49,152 bases of DNA from Oscillospiraceae bacterium. GTDB lineage: Bacteria; Bacillota; Clostridia; Oscillospirales; Oscillospiraceae. This document shows, piece by piece, positions 34,801-43,892 of the stretch (position 1 is its first letter; each line of letters begins with the position of its first letter). A program made the translations under genes and the position numbers. Location: assembly GCA_017549125.1 (NCBI GenBank), contig JAFYVL010000039.1:1-49152 (forward strand), written 5' to 3'. The notes under the pieces were generated by a model. The model saw only the letters and a list, made by a program, of their open reading frames with translations, was not told the origin of the DNA and did no database searches.

Positions 34801-37471
34801 CGCCACCGCCGCCAATGACAGTTACATAGCCGTCATACTGACCGGACAGATCCCACAGAGCAGCATCATAATTGTTTTCGAAGATCACGATCTCTTCAAA
34901 CACTGCATCCACAGCATAGCTATCCTTTGTAGCAGTGAAGGAATAGGTAGTGCCGCCAACATTCTTGCCATCTACGCTGAAGGACACAAACTTGTTGCCC
35001 TTGGCGGGTCTTGCGGTCAGAGTGACCTTTTCGCCCAGGAAGTGCTGCTGGCTGTACTTGGATACACGGGCATTGTTTACATAGTAGTTGATGGAATTAC
35101 CGGTCACCTCGCCACGCTCAGCGGTTACACCGGTGATTTCCACAGGCTTTACATTGGTGCTGATGCTGAAGGGAATCTGGACACCATCGGCTCTCACATC
35201 GTCATAGTGACGCAGGTAGATATACATCTTGGTGTCTGCGGTAATGCCGCTTTCGGTGTCGCCATTGGCATTGGCGCACTTGGTCAGATCGCAAACAGCA
35301 ACCTGCTTATTTTCAATGAACAGGTAGATGTTGGTGCCGTAACGGATCACACGAAGATCCAGGCCATCCTCATTGCCTGCTGCGATCTCTTCGGCATCAA
35401 TGACCAACTGAGCCTTTTCTGCAGCATTCAGGTCATAAGGTGCCTTCCAGCTCAGAAGTGTACCGGCTCTGCCCTGGATTCTGTCGCCTTCGGCAATACC
35501 GAAGGTCACGGTTTGGTCGCCCTTGGAGGTGTCGATCTTGCCGTCGCCGTCCACGTCGAATTCAAAGCCGAACTCGGTTCTGGACTTGGTGGATGCATCG
35601 GCATAATCCTTTGCATTCAGAGTCAGATCAACATCCTGATAAGAACCTACAAACTGCAGAGGCTTATTGGTAGCGCCACCGCCGCCAATGACAGTTACAT
35701 AGCCGTCAAACTGACCGGACAGATCCCACAGAGTGCTGTCATAATTGGATTCAAAAATCACATACTCTTCGAAGGTTGCGCTGGCATCATACTCTGCCTT
35801 GGTTGCAGCAAAGGAATAAGAAATTGTGCCGTCGTCGTTAAACACAGCCTGCTCGGTAACATCCTTGCCATCCACAGAAATACCGGTTGCCTTGTAGCCC
35901 TTAGCAGGTACTGCGGTCACGGTCACCACTTCGTTCATAAAGTGGGTTTCGCTGTAGGTGGAGAGTCTCTGGTTGTTTACATAGTAGTTGATGGGGCCAC
36001 CGGCAACGGTGCCGCCCTCGATTGTGCCGCTGATCACTTCCACAGGCACTACATCGGTGGAAATGCTGTAGGGAATCTGCACGCCAGCCTCTCTTGCATC
36101 ATCATAGTGACGCAGGTAGACAAACATCTTGGTGTCTGCAGTGATACCGCTCTCGGTATCGCCCTTAGCATTGGCGCACTTGGTCAGATCGCAAATAGCA
36201 ACCTGCTTGTTCTCGATGAACAGGTACACAGTAGTACCGTAACGAATGATCCGCAGATCCAGACCATCCTCATTGCCGGCAGCGATCTCTGCCTCGTCGA
36301 TCATAAACTGATCGGCCTCTTCCTGGGTCAGATCATAGGGGGACTTCCAGTTCAGGATCGTGCCGCCTCTGGTTTGAATACGGGGAACACCAGCCTCGTT
36401 GACCAGACCAAAGGTAACGGTCTGACCGTTGTCAAACACGAACTCCACATCGGTTCTGGATGCTGTGGAGGCATCGGCATAGTCTCTGGCATTGATGGTC
36501 AGGTCGATATTGCCATACTCGCCTGCAAACTGCAGAGGCTGTGCGGTAGTACCACCGCCGCCGATCACAGTTACACAACCGTCGGCAACATTCCACTTGT
36601 CAGTATCGTAGCAGCCTTCAAAATCGCCCACCTCAAACAGGCCGGAAACATCCCACTTGGAAATGGTGGACTCATAGCGCTGATACATGGCACGAACAGC
36701 TTCCTTCTTGTCCATAGAGTAAGGACCAAAGGACTTTGCCACACCCTCTACTACCTGGCACAGGCTGTAGCTGCTTTCAGCGCTTTCCAGCACCTGGCCG
36801 TTTTGGAAGGTAATGATAGCCTTGGCGTTAACGGCGGTCTCGCCGTAGTTTGCCACATCAAAATTCTTAATGCGCAGGGTCAGAACACTCTTAAAGGTCT
36901 CTGTGATTCTGGTAATGGCAGTATAGCCCTCCAGACCCAGTTCGTAACCAATGCTCTGCACCTGTGCCTGTACCTTGCTATCGCCGTAGAACTCTGCCTT
37001 GTAGCCGAAACCGGTAACAGCAGGTGCAAGAGAAATGTTTGTGATGCCCACGTAGAAGCGGTGGAAGGACAGACCGTTGCCTTCCTCCACAGCCAGGTAA
37101 CGCTTGGCATCCGCATTTTTATAATCTGCAGCATAGTCGCCGGTGATCTGGGCGATCTTGCCACAGTTGTCTGCGTTATCATACTTGTCGGTGGTGCTGT
37201 CCATACCATACAGAGTACCGTTGGTAATGGTCAGACCAGCCAGGGTCTTGCCGTTCAGATCCAGGTACAGATCACCGGATGCTGTGACGGACTCAGAAGA
37301 ATCTGCCAGCAAGGTAACCACTGCGCCGTTTGCAGCATCTACAGCTGCCTGGACGGTGGTATAGGTCTGCCCGTTGACGCTGGCAACATCACCTTCTGCG
37401 GCAAAAGCCATGGGCATTACCGCCAGAACCATCGCAAGCACCAGGGTCCATACGATCAGTCGTTTTTTCAT
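31883..37471 (-). CDS. Giant secreted protein: domain X, four RHYD repeats, metallophosphoesterase, LamG
   Basis: An 1862-residue exported protein, start ATG 37471 after AGGAGGAATATCA. The signal peptide (LIVWTLVLAMVLAVMPMAFA) ends at about 25. Modules: domain X (about 28-285, YTTVQAAVDAANGAVVTLL, YLDLNGKTLAGL, VLTLRIKNF); four unassigned beta-rich repeats with the RHYD motif starting near 284, 572, 862 and 1165, the middle two with a calcium-loop-like DVDGDGKID, the first three each followed by a small GEKVTLTA-type repeat; a calcineurin-like metallophosphoesterase (about 1370-1657) with IPDTQ, GLGDVTD, GNHD, TTHAY, SGHDP; and a C-terminal LamG domain (about 1680-1862, CYVNGQLKQTL). No sortase or SLH signal. 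The phosphoesterase is clearly homologous to that at 11549-15811 but sits among different modules. Likely role: bind a glycan and remove phosphate (inference). Confidence 0.83.
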   Translation of the reverse strand: MKKRLIVWTLVLAMVLAVMPMAFAAEGDVASVNGQTYTTVQAAVDAANGAVVTLLADSSESVTASGDLYLDLNGKTLAGLTITNGTLYGMDSTTDKYDNADNCGKIAQITGDYAADYKNADAKRYLAVEEGNGLSFHRFYVGITNISLAPAVTGFGYKAEFYGDSKVQAQVQSIGYELGLEGYTAITRITETFKSVLTLRIKNFDVANYGETAVNAKAIITFQNGQVLESAESSYSLCQVVEGVAKSFGPYSMDKKEAVRAMYQRYESTISKWDVSGLFEVGDFEGCYDTDKWNVADGCVTVIGGGGTTAQPLQFAGEYGNIDLTINARDYADASTASRTDVEFVFDNGQTVTFGLVNEAGVPRIQTRGGTILNWKSPYDLTQEEADQFMIDEAEIAAGNEDGLDLRIIRYGTTVYLFIENKQVAICDLTKCANAKGDTESGITADTKMFVYLRHYDDAREAGVQIPYSISTDVVPVEVISGTIEGGTVAGGPINYYVNNQRLSTYSETHFMNEVVTVTAVPAKGYKATGISVDGKDVTEQAVFNDDGTISYSFAATKAEYDASATFEEYVIFESNYDSTLWDLSGQFDGYVTVIGGGGATNKPLQFVGSYQDVDLTLNAKDYADASTKSRTEFGFEFDVDGDGKIDTSKGDQTVTFGIAEGDRIQGRAGTLLSWKAPYDLNAAEKAQLVIDAEEIAAGNEDGLDLRVIRYGTNIYLFIENKQVAVCDLTKCANANGDTESGITADTKMYIYLRHYDDVRADGVQIPFSISTNVKPVEITGVTAERGEVTGNSINYYVNNARVSKYSQQHFLGEKVTLTARPAKGNKFVSFSVDGKNVGGTTYSFTATKDSYAVDAVFEEIVIFENNYDAALWDLSGQYDGYVTVIGGGGATNKPLQFAGTYQNVDLTLNAKDYADVSTKSRTEFGFEFDVDGDGKIDTAKGDQTVTFGIAEGNRIQNRGGTLLDWKTPYDLNAAEKAQLVIDADEIAAGNEDGLDLRVIRYGTTMYLFIENKQVAVCDLTAGKNGSTTTTTGITADTKMYIYLRHYDDLREAGVQIPFSIKTDVTPVEVSVTAGENGTAHAGNVNYYVDGTRKSKLSDTHFVGEKVVLTATPSVEGMVCSQMLVNGNDQTGNMSVNTSGVGTYTFTAGAKAYDVAFAFGTPVFENTFDTSLWNVAQQCQGVVSLPNGGGATAKPLQFKGAYTNVGVSLVARDYADEAKTAARTDLEFVFDNGETVTFGVVNNGGSYRIQTRGGTLLDWKTPYFITEQALIDAYVVTAEEMKSGNPGGLNFRVVRYGTEFYLYLNDVMVKGYDFSYDITADTTVTVYLRHYDDAGVNVQIPFSITEDVTVEQLRLFAEKEAVTNYAYTFAVIPDTQIVAENDVVNGETNMAKLYDWIVANQDSKNIQFVFGLGDVTDNNNEAEWTLAQAQNEKLLAAGIPYSVVRGNHDLSWYGKDKEAENYTVDDYTNYIGTTAYKAQFEGFYSEDNIANSWRTLEVAGIKYLLITLDWGANDAVLNWASDVIYQHPDHNVIITTHAYLFRDGTTIDDGDLVPPSANGGVNDGDDMWEKLVSKHENIVLVMSGHDPQENIIVNRSTGDNGNTVTAMLIDAQDVEAQEGSMGMVALLHFSADGKTVQVEYYSTAKEKYFKAENQFTTQLDVVQKAQGGTVAATGAYTNNALTEGKAFTTAITDEQKVTLSETPYTISAWINLSTSVTSEGGVIIGNYSGSYPNCLNIEISKNGNPRLYHRNASNVFDSLIFNNVDIRSNTQWVHLVFTISGNRVSCYVNGQLKQTLTTANPIQLESTNADFVIGGDFRSGNSRSFKGRILSLDLYSGILSAEKIQSLYENGKDAVTEGKIEY
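33400..36620 (-). repeat. Four tandem RHYD-domain coding repeats in the 1862-residue gene
   Basis: In-frame units starting near 36620, 35755, 34885 and 33975. The two middle copies align with an offset of 873 bases (34658 against 35531) and are highly alike in DNA, including the stretch coding the DVDGDGKID loop. They also resemble the units at 37.7-39.5 kb in the neighbouring gene. Confidence 0.75.
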
Positions 37472-37684
37472 TGATATTCCTCCTAAATCACATTGGGTGA
37501 ATTACTGAGTGGATGCGCCATCCCTCCCCTGTTTTGGGGATGAGATGGTCATCATCGCTTTTTTGCAAACTTCCGTCTGCAAAAATGGGGATTATCTTCT
37601 CCATTGCTCCAAAGCGCCAACTTCCAAGCCGTACCAAGGTCGTTGATTCTTTGGCAATGGTTTCAGATTCTCTGCGCTTTCCGG
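37472..37684 (-). other. 213-base gap between the two giant repeat genes, possible internal promoter
   Basis: This is unusually long for this tight operon. On the minus strand TTGGCG (37620-37615), 18 bases, GATAAT (37596-37591) could be a weak promoter for the 1862-residue gene. A G/C-rich stem follows at about 37531-37556 (CATCTCATCCCC with GGGGAGGGATG), and AGGAGG precedes the start at 37471. I recognise no riboswitch and no gene here. Confidence 0.35.
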
Positions 37685-40600
37685 TTATTCCTCAAAGGTC
37701 GCATGAATTTCATACTGCTTCTTGGAGACCGTAAAGCTGTAAGTGCCGTCATTGTTCATGGTAACTTCTATGCCGTTGACCGCAAGCCCGGCAATTGCCG
37801 CATTCACAGCAGGACGAGCTGTCAGCACGATCTTCTCGCCCATAAAATGGGTATCGCTGTACTTGGAAGTTCTGCCGTTGTTCACATAGTAGTTAACGAC
37901 ATTGGTTGTTACCGTTCCCTGACCGTCCGTCGTCATCGAAACGGTCACCGGTGTTACTTCTGTGCTGATGCTAAAGGGAATCTGAACACCGTCAGCTCTC
38001 TTATCGTCATAATGCCGCAGGTAGACGAACATCTTGGTGCTTGCCTTGACGCCGCTGGCCTTATCGCCGGAAGAATTGGCGCATTTGGTCAGATCGCAAA
38101 TGGCAACCTGCTTGTTCTCGATGAACAGATACATGGTTGTGCCGTAACGGATGATCCGCAAGTCCAAACCGTCTTCATTGCCTGCCGCGATCTCCTTGGC
38201 ATCCACGATGTACTGATTGATCTCTGCCTGGGTCAATTCGTAGGGGCGCTTCCAGTTCAGAAGCGTACCGGCTCTGGTTTGGATGCAGTAATAACCATCG
38301 GTATAGACCACACCGAAGGTAACGGTCTGGTCGCCCTTGGCGGTGTCGATCTTACCGTCACCATCCACGTCAAACTCAAAGCCTACATCGGTTCTGGATG
38401 CGGTGGAGGAGTCGGCATAGTCTCTGGCGTTGACGGTCAGGTCTATGTTCTGATAAGTACCTGCAAACTGCAGGGGCTGAGCGGTTGCGCCACCGCCGCC
38501 AATGACGGTTACATAGCCGTCATGCTGACCGGAAACATCCCACAGGGCAGCATCATAATTGCTTGCAAATACCGAAGCCTGGGTCTTGAAGTTCGCCTGA
38601 ACCTCATACTTAGGCTTGGTGGCAGTAAAGCTATAGCTGCTGCCGGACAATGTGACCTCTGCACCGTTTACCACCAGGCTCGTAAGCTTGCTGTCAGCAG
38701 AAGGCTTTGCGGTCAAAATGATTGTCTCGCCCATGAAGTGGACATCGCTGTACTTAGCGGTTCTGCCGTTGTTCACATAGTAGTTGACGGGGTTGGTAGT
38801 GACCGTGCCCTTGTCACCGGCAACAATGGAAACCTCTACAGGCTCCACTTCCGTGGAAATGCTAAAGGGAATGTCTACACCGGCAGTTCTCTTATCATCG
38901 TAATGCCGCAGGTAGACGAACATCTTGGTGTTTGCCTTGACGCCGCTGGCCTTATCGCCGGAAGAATTGGCGCATTTGGTCAGATCGCAAATGGCAACCT
39001 GCTTGTTCTCAATGAACAGATACATGGTTGTGCCGTAACGGATGATCCGGAAGTCCAAACCATCTTCGTTGCCTGCCGCGATCTCCTTGGCATCCACGAT
39101 GAATTGATTGATCTCTGCCTGGGTCAATTCGTAGGGGCGCTTCCAGTTCAGAAGCGTGCCGGCTCTGGTCTGGATGCAGTAATAGCCATCGGTATAGACC
39201 ACACCGAAGGTAACGGTCTGATCACCCTTGGCGGTGTCGATCTTACCGTCGCCGTCCACATCAAACTCAAAGCCAAACTCGGTTCTGGATGCTGTAGAGG
39301 AGTCGGCATAATCTCTGGCATTGAGGGTCAGGTCCACATTCTGATAAGTACCTGCAAACTGCAAAGGCTTATCGGTTGCGCCACCGCCGCCAATGACGGT
39401 TACATAGCCGTCATGCTGACCGGAAATATCCCACAGAGCGGCATCGTAGTTACTCTCAAAGATGGCACTTGCGAAAATGCCTTCCACCGTATAGCTAGAC
39501 TTGGTGGCAACGAAGCTGTAAGTACCATCGGCCTTCAGCGGCACTTCTACACCGTCCACCTTTAAACCGATCAGAGTCTTGCTCGGGGTTTTGCTGGTCA
39601 GTACGATCTGACCGCCCACAAAGCCTCGCTTGTTCTGCATACCCATAGCACCGTCGGTACTATTGTCGGTAATGGTCACTTCCGCAAATCCACGGGAAAC
39701 CGTAAAGGGAATGTCCACCCGGTCGGTTACGGCATCATAATGGCGCAGGCTCACTGTCGCCTTCATATCTGCGGTCACTCCGCTGCCGTTCTGAGTCAAG
39801 TCGAACACAGCCACGATCTTACCCTCTACGATCACATGCACATCTGTTCCGGTACGCACCAAACGCAGCTGTACACCATCGGTCAGGTAGGCATTGGTTT
39901 CGTCCTTCGTCAGGGTATACAGGGTATTTTTTCTGTTTGCGGGAATGTGGTTTGTGCTGTTGCCCAGAGTCTCCACGATACAAGAAGAGGTATCAGACCA
40001 CTTCAAAATACCGAAGGACACATTCTTGCCGTTCTCAAACTCTAACAGCACATCGGTACGACCACCGTTTGCAGCACCGGATGCCTTGTTTTCCTTGGCA
40101 GTGATGGTCAGATCCATATCGGTAAAGCTTTCATAGAACGCAACCGCATTGGTACCGCCACCGGGCAAGGATGCATTACCCTTGATTGCTTCCACACCGT
40201 TGACCGTCTGAGTGCCCAGATTTTCCTGAGAAAGATCCCAGGCATTGTTGGGCTTAAAGACAGGCTTGGGCAGCTTCTGAATCTCGGATTCATTTACCTG
40301 ATCGATAACCGTAAAGGGAATGACCACCCGATCAGCAACCGCATCATAATGGCGCAGGCTCACCGTTGCCTTCATATCAGCGGTAACACCACTGTTATTT
40401 TGCGTCAGATCGAATACCGCAACCACTCTGCCTGCCACGATCACATACACATCTGTTCCGCTACGCACCAAACGCAGCTGCACACCGTCGGCCAAATAGG
40501 CATCGGTCTCGCTGTTGGTCAGCGTATACAGGGTATTCTTTCTGTTTTCGGGAATGTAGTTTGTGCTGTTGCCCAAAGTCTCCACGATACAAGAAGAGGT

Positions 40601-41995
40601 ATCAGACCACTTCAAAATACCGAAGGATACATTCTTGCCGTTCTCAAACTCAAACAGCACATCGGTACGACCACCGTTCTCCGCATTCGCCGCCTTGTTT
40701 TCCTTGGCGGTGATGGTCAGATCCAGGTCAGTAAACTGTTCGTAGAAGGCTGCTACATTGGTACCGCCGCCGGGCAATGCAATCATTCCTTCATACTGAC
40801 CGGACAGATCCCATTTATGATTGGGCTTGAATACCGGCTTTTTCTGCTCTACCACCGCAGGCTTCACCACCTGATCGGTGACTTTAAAAGGAATGTTGAT
40901 CTGATTGGCAACTGCATCATAATGTCTTAAGAACATATTTGCCTTGGTATTTGCGGTAACTCCGCTACCGTTCTGCGTCAGATCAAACACAGCAACCTGC
41001 TCATGATCCAGATACAGATATACCATGGTCCCATAGCGAACCACCCGGAAATCAATACCTGTGATATTATACTTTTGTGTCTGTTCGTAGGTGAGCTCAT
41101 ACAGCTCGTTGATCCGGCTCTCAGGGAGATACTTCTCCGCCCAGCCCAGAGTCTCGATGACACAACGACCATTGGAACGCTGAATGATACCGAAGGAAAC
41201 ATTCTTATCCATGGTGCCATCGTTATTCAGATCAAACTCGAACAGGACATCCGTACGTCCGGGCTTCGTGCCTGTGGCATCGTTTTCTCTGGCCTTTAGG
41301 GTCAGATCAATATTTTGATATTGCTTAAAGAATTGTAAGCTGGTATCCGTTCCGCCACCGGGCAAGGAAACTACGCCCTCATACTGACGGGAAAGATCCC
41401 ATTTGTCATTTGCCTTGAAGATCCGGTCAATTTTCACATCGCCAACCTGATTGGAAATGTCAAAATTCAAGGTTACATCGCCCTCGGCATCGTAATGTCT
41501 TACAGATACCACCACGGGTGTCTTAGCTGTGACACCGCTGCCGTTCTGTGTCAGATCCCAAATGGCAATTTCTTCACCATCCAGGAACAAATAGGCCTCT
41601 GTTCCCTTTCGGATCACCTGCAGCTCCACACCCTTACCGCCAAGATACTTGGCAGCTTCCGTGGTGCTTAATTTGTACAGACCCTTGATTCTGGTAGCGG
41701 GGATATAATTATCCGCATTGCCCAGAGTCTGCACCCAACAGACCTTATTGGCACGGTCTGTACACACAATACCAAAGGATACGCTCTTATCTGCTTTTCC
41801 GTCACCATTGGTGTCAAATTCCAGCAAGATGTCAGTACGTCCGGGCTTTTGACCGGTGGTATCATGCTCTTTGATATTCTTCAGAGTCAGCGCCACATCT
41901 GTGTACTTGCCGTAGAAGGGGATTGCCGCACTACCGCCCTCGGGCAGGCGCAGCACGCCGTCCATTTGTCCGCTAATATCCCACTTGGTATTGGT
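37685..41995 (-). repeat. Six tandem RHYD-domain coding repeats, last two near identical in DNA
   Basis: Unit starts lie near 41990, 41420, 40830, 40255, 39455 and 38570. The last two units have a period of 891 bases (38001 aligns to 38892) and are almost identical over several hundred bases, showing recent duplication or conversion. Units three and four (40.8 and 40.2 kb) are also close to each other, with long shared stretches such as the part coding SSCIVETLGNSTN. Confidence 0.8.
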
Positions 41996-43879
41996 AGTGA
42001 AATAGAAGCTGCGCAGATTCCGATCCAGCGTCCCGGAAATATTGTATTTCAATTCCTCGATCTGCTGATTGGCGACCCAGCCTTCAAAGCCCAGCTGGGC
42101 GGTCAGGTTCGCATATTCAGAATCCAGCACCTCAATGGCAACGGGTTTTCCATCCAGGCACACCCAAGCATAGTTGCCGTCTCTTAACACAGACAGTTGG
42201 ATGCCTTCCTGGCTGCAGTACTTGGCAATCTGCTCGTCTGTCAGCGTGTGGACGGTTTTCCAGGTAAACAACGTGCCATCGCTGTGGGTAGCATACTGCA
42301 CCTTGTATACACCATCTTCCAGCATCAGGTCCACACGCCAGTATTTACCGTTGCTGAATTTGATTTGGATACCGGCTCGCTGCTGCTTGTAATTATTTCC
42401 CTTACCTGCTTCGGCAAGCTGTGTATCATACTTAAACTGTCCGTCGATCCGGAACTTGTTGTAGGAATCTACGGTCAGAATTTTACCGGAACCGCCAAAA
42501 CGGTTCAAAACACCATCATTCTGGTCATCCAGAATCCAATTATAACCTACCTCGGTCTGGAACACCTGGTATTCCAATACCAGCTCTGTGTTCACATTCC
42601 GGTTCAGGTAAATGCCTCGGTTGATGGGCGCATAGCCCTTCTTTTCCGCAGTAATGATGTAATAGCCCTGCTCCAGGTCGCTTAACAGGAAGCTGCCGTC
42701 ACTTTCCATGGCAAGGGGCTTTTCGCCGCCGGGTCCTTTATAACTGACAGACACACCCTCCAGGGTATCGCCTCCCAGCTTGTGCACCTGCACGCTGCCG
42801 CTAAGATTCTTTTTTCCTTCCGTCACAGCCTCTGCCGTTGCACTAACCGTCAGACCACCCTCCTGTCCACGCAGCTGCAGGGTGATAGAGCCGTCTTTGT
42901 TATAGGCTACCCGATGAATATACTCCTGTCCATTGACCAGAATGGAAGAAATGGCATAGCCTGCATCCGGCGCAATGTCTACCGTGGTGAGCATACCGGT
43001 AACCACGCTGTCATTGCCGGTAATGGTATAATTCGCGCCGGTCTTGAGCGTAACAGGAACAGTTCCCAATGCGCCCTTTGCACCCAGGCGGAAATACTGG
43101 GGAACATCGTTCCAGCCGTCACCGCCAAGCTGTGTGGCGAAGGAGTACCAGTATCGGTCTGTACCGGACTCAGTACCTTCATAGTTATAGGATGTGATAT
43201 GCACCGGGTTCACATAGAAGAAATCCTGATCACCCGCAATGTTCATGCCCAACTTATCCAGGTATACCCAGGGCATGAACAGCTCCAGGCTATAGCCGGT
43301 ACATTCCTCAGAATTGACCGGACCGCCTTTGGTGGTTGCGCCCAACATGGCCATCATATCATCGGTGCTTGCCACATTGACCCAGTTATCCTTGGCAGTT
43401 CTCTGCCGGATACTCAGGTCACCGTTGGGGAGCATATCAATTTCCAAAAGCTGGTTGCTGCTCATACTGGCCACACTACTGGAAGCCAAGTACATTTCGA
43501 TACAGCTATTGAGATAGGTGGGGCGGTTGGGGTTGAAATAAATTCTGGAGCTTTCGGTAATGTCGAAAACAATGTACAAGCCATTGTCACCGAAATAGCT
43601 GGTAGCAGCTACCTCTACGCCTGCACCGCCCTCAGTATTCTTTAATTTCAGCCAGTTACTATTCTGATACTGTGCTTCATCCAAAATGCCATCGATCACA
43701 AAGCCGGCATCCGGCTCTGCCTTGATCTTCTCCGCATTTGAAAAACCGTACTTGCCATCAGCCTTGATCAGCTGTGTACCCTGGAAGGCAAACAGCCATA
43801 CGGCCAACGCACCTGCGCCAAGGATCAGCACTGCAGCCAGAATGATCGCAATACGCTTTATTTTTTTACTTTTTTCCAT
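37685..43879 (-). CDS. Giant membrane-anchored CBM9-like/RHYD-repeat protein
   Basis: A 2064-residue protein, start ATG 43879 with AAGGAGG eight bases upstream. A single N-terminal segment (KKIKRIAIILAAVLILGAGALAVWLF, in parts about 6-32) follows positive residues and has no clear cleavage site, so it probably stays as a membrane anchor with the rest outside. Modules: CBM9-like domain (about 55-245, VIDGILDEAQYQ, SCIEMYLAS), a small Ig-like region (about 250-345), a carboxypeptidase-regulatory/SpaA-like domain (about 350-430, GYYIITAEKKGYAP), one divergent sandwich (about 440-620), then six RHYD repeats starting near 630, 820, 1016, 1208, 1475 and 1770. Four of these carry a DxDGDGxxD-type loop. 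The last two are followed by bacterial-repeat modules (GETIILTAKP). No catalytic domain is seen. It may be a tethered glycan-capture protein; no sortase motif. Confidence 0.8.
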   Translation of the reverse strand: MEKSKKIKRIAIILAAVLILGAGALAVWLFAFQGTQLIKADGKYGFSNAEKIKAEPDAGFVIDGILDEAQYQNSNWLKLKNTEGGAGVEVAATSYFGDNGLYIVFDITESSRIYFNPNRPTYLNSCIEMYLASSSVASMSSNQLLEIDMLPNGDLSIRQRTAKDNWVNVASTDDMMAMLGATTKGGPVNSEECTGYSLELFMPWVYLDKLGMNIAGDQDFFYVNPVHITSYNYEGTESGTDRYWYSFATQLGGDGWNDVPQYFRLGAKGALGTVPVTLKTGANYTITGNDSVVTGMLTTVDIAPDAGYAISSILVNGQEYIHRVAYNKDGSITLQLRGQEGGLTVSATAEAVTEGKKNLSGSVQVHKLGGDTLEGVSVSYKGPGGEKPLAMESDGSFLLSDLEQGYYIITAEKKGYAPINRGIYLNRNVNTELVLEYQVFQTEVGYNWILDDQNDGVLNRFGGSGKILTVDSYNKFRIDGQFKYDTQLAEAGKGNNYKQQRAGIQIKFSNGKYWRVDLMLEDGVYKVQYATHSDGTLFTWKTVHTLTDEQIAKYCSQEGIQLSVLRDGNYAWVCLDGKPVAIEVLDSEYANLTAQLGFEGWVANQQIEELKYNISGTLDRNLRSFYFTTNTKWDISGQMDGVLRLPEGGSAAIPFYGKYTDVALTLKNIKEHDTTGQKPGRTDILLEFDTNGDGKADKSVSFGIVCTDRANKVCWVQTLGNADNYIPATRIKGLYKLSTTEAAKYLGGKGVELQVIRKGTEAYLFLDGEEIAIWDLTQNGSGVTAKTPVVVSVRHYDAEGDVTLNFDISNQVGDVKIDRIFKANDKWDLSRQYEGVVSLPGGGTDTSLQFFKQYQNIDLTLKARENDATGTKPGRTDVLFEFDLNNDGTMDKNVSFGIIQRSNGRCVIETLGWAEKYLPESRINELYELTYEQTQKYNITGIDFRVVRYGTMVYLYLDHEQVAVFDLTQNGSGVTANTKANMFLRHYDAVANQINIPFKVTDQVVKPAVVEQKKPVFKPNHKWDLSGQYEGMIALPGGGTNVAAFYEQFTDLDLTITAKENKAANAENGGRTDVLFEFENGKNVSFGILKWSDTSSCIVETLGNSTNYIPENRKNTLYTLTNSETDAYLADGVQLRLVRSGTDVYVIVAGRVVAVFDLTQNNSGVTADMKATVSLRHYDAVADRVVIPFTVIDQVNESEIQKLPKPVFKPNNAWDLSQENLGTQTVNGVEAIKGNASLPGGGTNAVAFYESFTDMDLTITAKENKASGAANGGRTDVLLEFENGKNVSFGILKWSDTSSCIVETLGNSTNHIPANRKNTLYTLTKDETNAYLTDGVQLRLVRTGTDVHVIVEGKIVAVFDLTQNGSGVTADMKATVSLRHYDAVTDRVDIPFTVSRGFAEVTITDNSTDGAMGMQNKRGFVGGQIVLTSKTPSKTLIGLKVDGVEVPLKADGTYSFVATKSSYTVEGIFASAIFESNYDAALWDISGQHDGYVTVIGGGGATDKPLQFAGTYQNVDLTLNARDYADSSTASRTEFGFEFDVDGDGKIDTAKGDQTVTFGVVYTDGYYCIQTRAGTLLNWKRPYELTQAEINQFIVDAKEIAAGNEDGLDFRIIRYGTTMYLFIENKQVAICDLTKCANSSGDKASGVKANTKMFVYLRHYDDKRTAGVDIPFSISTEVEPVEVSIVAGDKGTVTTNPVNYYVNNGRTAKYSDVHFMGETIILTAKPSADSKLTSLVVNGAEVTLSGSSYSFTATKPKYEVQANFKTQASVFASNYDAALWDVSGQHDGYVTVIGGGGATAQPLQFAGTYQNIDLTVNARDYADSSTASRTDVGFEFDVDGDGKIDTAKGDQTVTFGVVYTDGYYCIQTRAGTLLNWKRPYELTQAEINQYIVDAKEIAAGNEDGLDLRIIRYGTTMYLFIENKQVAICDLTKCANSSGDKASGVKASTKMFVYLRHYDDKRADGVQIPFSISTEVTPVTVSMTTDGQGTVTTNVVNYYVNNGRTSKYSDTHFMGEKIVLTARPAVNAAIAGLAVNGIEVTMNNDGTYSFTVSKKQYEIHATFEE

Positions 43880-43892
43880 CTGCAGCACCTCC

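Noticed and set aside
34640-39260. DVDGDGKID motifs considered as dockerin modules of a cellulosome
   Set aside because: Each unit has a single EF-hand-like loop inside a sandwich domain, not the paired loops of a ~60-residue dockerin, and no cohesin or scaffoldin was seen.
33400-41995. Tandem DNA repeats considered as a CRISPR array or satellite
   Set aside because: Units are about 600-900 bases, in frame, and encode protein domains; no short repeats with unique spacers were seen anywhere in the window.
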